A stretch of DNA of 64,000 bases from Streptomyces sp. NBC_01260. Lineage in GTDB: Bacteria; Actinomycetota; Actinomycetes; Streptomycetales; Streptomycetaceae. Where the stretch lies: positions 3,038,001 through 3,102,000 of the forward strand of contig NZ_CP108464.1 in NCBI RefSeq assembly GCF_036226405.1. Reading direction: 5' to 3'. Of the stretch, positions 62,454 through 64,000 are shown piece after piece (within the stretch, counting starts at the first letter, position 1; each line of letters starts with the position of its first letter). A program made the translations under genes and the position numbers. Below the pieces are notes generated by a model. It had not been told where the DNA came from, searched no databases, and saw only the letters and a program-made list of their open reading frames with translations.

Positions 62454-62681
62454 GGAGGCATTCTCGCGGATGACCCACCCGGGGACCAATTACAGGTACC
62501 GGCCGTGGACACAAGGTTGCACTTGGACAACTTCTCGTACCGCGGCTGGACAAACTTACTTCCCGCTTATAACGATGAAGGCCGCAGTGCCGCAGAAGTA
62601 CCCGGGGGGCGGACCGCTGATGTTTTCTTTCCTCCGCGCGGCCGCATTCGTCCCCGTATGTCCGTTGGAGGAAACGCCCAG
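62454..62681. other. Divergent intergenic region folD-RDD
   Basis: No gene seen. A weak plus-strand promoter candidate is TGGACA (62547-62552) and TATAAC (62568-62573), but the 15-bp spacer is short. The segment around 62520-62580 is AT-richer than the rest. Confidence 0.3.
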
Positions 62682-63461
62682 ATGAGCTTCGGCGACCCGA
62701 ACCCGAACAACCCTTACGGGCAGCAGCCCGGCCAGCAGCCCGGTCAGCCGCCGCAAGGTCAGCCGCCGCAGGGCCAGCCCGGCTACGGCTACCCGCAGCA
62801 GGCGCCCCAGGGAGTGCCGCCGCAGGGCCAGCCCGGTTACGGCTACCCGCAGCAGCAGCCCGGCGTTCCGCCGCAGGGCCAGCCCGGCTACGGCTACCCG
62901 CAGCAGGCGCCCGGCACGCTCCAGGCCAACAGCGGCTACATCAACATCCCGACGCTCGGCACGGTCGAGGTCGCCTCGATGGGCCGCCGCCTCGGCGCCC
63001 GTTGCATCGACGCCGTCGTCATCGGAGTGCTCTACGGCATCCTCAGCGCGATCGGCCTGGCGAGCGCCCTGGGCCTCGCGAAGAGCACCGACGACTGCGG
63101 CAGCAATCTGGACCCGGGCTACCAGTCCTGTGTCAACGACGCGAGCGTCAGCATCATCGCCACCATGTTCGGCGTGCTGGCCCTCTTCATCCTGATCACG
63201 CTGCTCTACGAGTGGCTGCTGATCTCGCTGATCGGCGCCACGCTGGGCAAGAAGGCGCTCGGCCTGAAGGTCGTCAAGGAGAACACCGGCATGGCCCCGG
63301 GTCTCGGTGCCGGCTTCATCCGCTGGATCATCCCGATCGTCGGCGCGTTCCTCTGCTACATCGGTGCCATCCTCACGTACCTGTCCCCGTTCTTCGACAA
63401 CTCCGGGAAGCTGCAGGGCTGGCACGACCGCGCTGCCGGCACCCTGGTGATCAAGCAGTAA
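62682..63461 (+). CDS. RDD family membrane protein with GQPGYGYPQQ repeats
   Basis: A 259-residue protein. The N-terminal ~85 residues are Pro/Gln/Gly/Tyr-rich with three GQPGYGYPQQ repeats. An RDD domain (GRRLGARCIDAVVIGVLYGI) and three or four membrane segments follow. Function unknown; a transport-related role is sometimes proposed. ATG 62682 follows GGAGGAAA. A perfect 17-bp hairpin lies just downstream. Confidence 0.88.
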   Translation: MSFGDPNPNNPYGQQPGQQPGQPPQGQPPQGQPGYGYPQQAPQGVPPQGQPGYGYPQQQPGVPPQGQPGYGYPQQAPGTLQANSGYINIPTLGTVEVASMGRRLGARCIDAVVIGVLYGILSAIGLASALGLAKSTDDCGSNLDPGYQSCVNDASVSIIATMFGVLALFILITLLYEWLLISLIGATLGKKALGLKVVKENTGMAPGLGAGFIRWIIPIVGAFLCYIGAILTYLSPFFDNSGKLQGWHDRAAGTLVIKQ

Positions 63462-63476
63462 CGCGGGCCGCACCAC

Positions 63477-63524
63477 ACGAAGGGCCGGTCTCCCCGAACT
63501 CGTTCTCGGAGACCGGCCCTTCGT
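63477..63524. terminator. Bidirectional hairpin terminator
   Basis: A 17-bp perfect stem (63477-63493 with 63508-63524) with a 14-nt loop lies between the convergent RDD gene and purH. Confidence 0.85.
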
Positions 63525-63556
63525 CGTGGCCATGAGGCGTCAGGAGACGCCGGGAA

Positions 63557-64000
<444 letters not shown>

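Overview
The window is chromosomal DNA of a Streptomyces-type actinomycete. GC is very high throughout, GTG starts are frequent, and same-strand genes often overlap by 4 bp (ATGA or GTGA). It carries typical streptomycete families: XRE(DUF5753)/DUF397 pairs, a DUF4328 protein, an SCO4848-type membrane protein and a folD-DUF3017 pair. From about 26.9 kb to the end the gene set (hexosaminidase, sdhCDAB, dac, trpS, rocD, mdh, folD, purH) is ordinary core chromosome. I recall this order as resembling the SCO4860-SCO4814 stretch of S. coelicolor, but that is memory and not a comparison.

Region 1 (9-9790, all minus strand) is a tightly packed operon. It encodes a class C beta-lactamase-like serine hydrolase, a complete family-5 peptide ABC importer (fused double ATPase, two permeases, one lipoprotein), an erythromycin-esterase-like hydrolase and a prolyl-oligopeptidase-like peptidase. 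Region 2 (10300-22144, plus strand) is divergent from it and is a compact hybrid PKS-NRPS locus. An MFS exporter is translationally coupled to a KS-AT-ACP PKS, which is coupled to a 2,431-residue aminotransferase/luciferase-like monooxygenase/C-A-T-C protein. The domain order predicts malonyl extension, beta-transamination, oxygenation and coupling to one amino acid. That is the chemistry expected for an alpha-hydroxy-beta-amino acyl peptide, the pharmacophore type of bestatin and amastatin. This is the most interesting system in the window.

Region 3 (22.2-26.8 kb) holds a decayed gene with a pilin-like GQSTVEYLG start and a large secreted subtilisin whose stop codon is duplicated. Region 4 (26.9-64 kb) is mostly housekeeping: succinate dehydrogenase, cell-wall functions (DD-carboxypeptidase, YihY, DprE1/DprE2-like pair), tryptophanyl-tRNA synthetase, ornithine aminotransferase, malate dehydrogenase, FolD and the end of PurH. 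It is interrupted by regulator-centred modules with readable operators: MarR/MFS, a TetR operon and MocR/AhpD.

A small accessory patch at 51.4-55.2 kb contains a deleted IS5-like transposase, a lipoprotein, an XRE/DUF397 pair and a chain of overlapping small genes. No tRNA, rRNA, CRISPR array or intact mobile element was seen. Several strong hairpins separate convergent genes.
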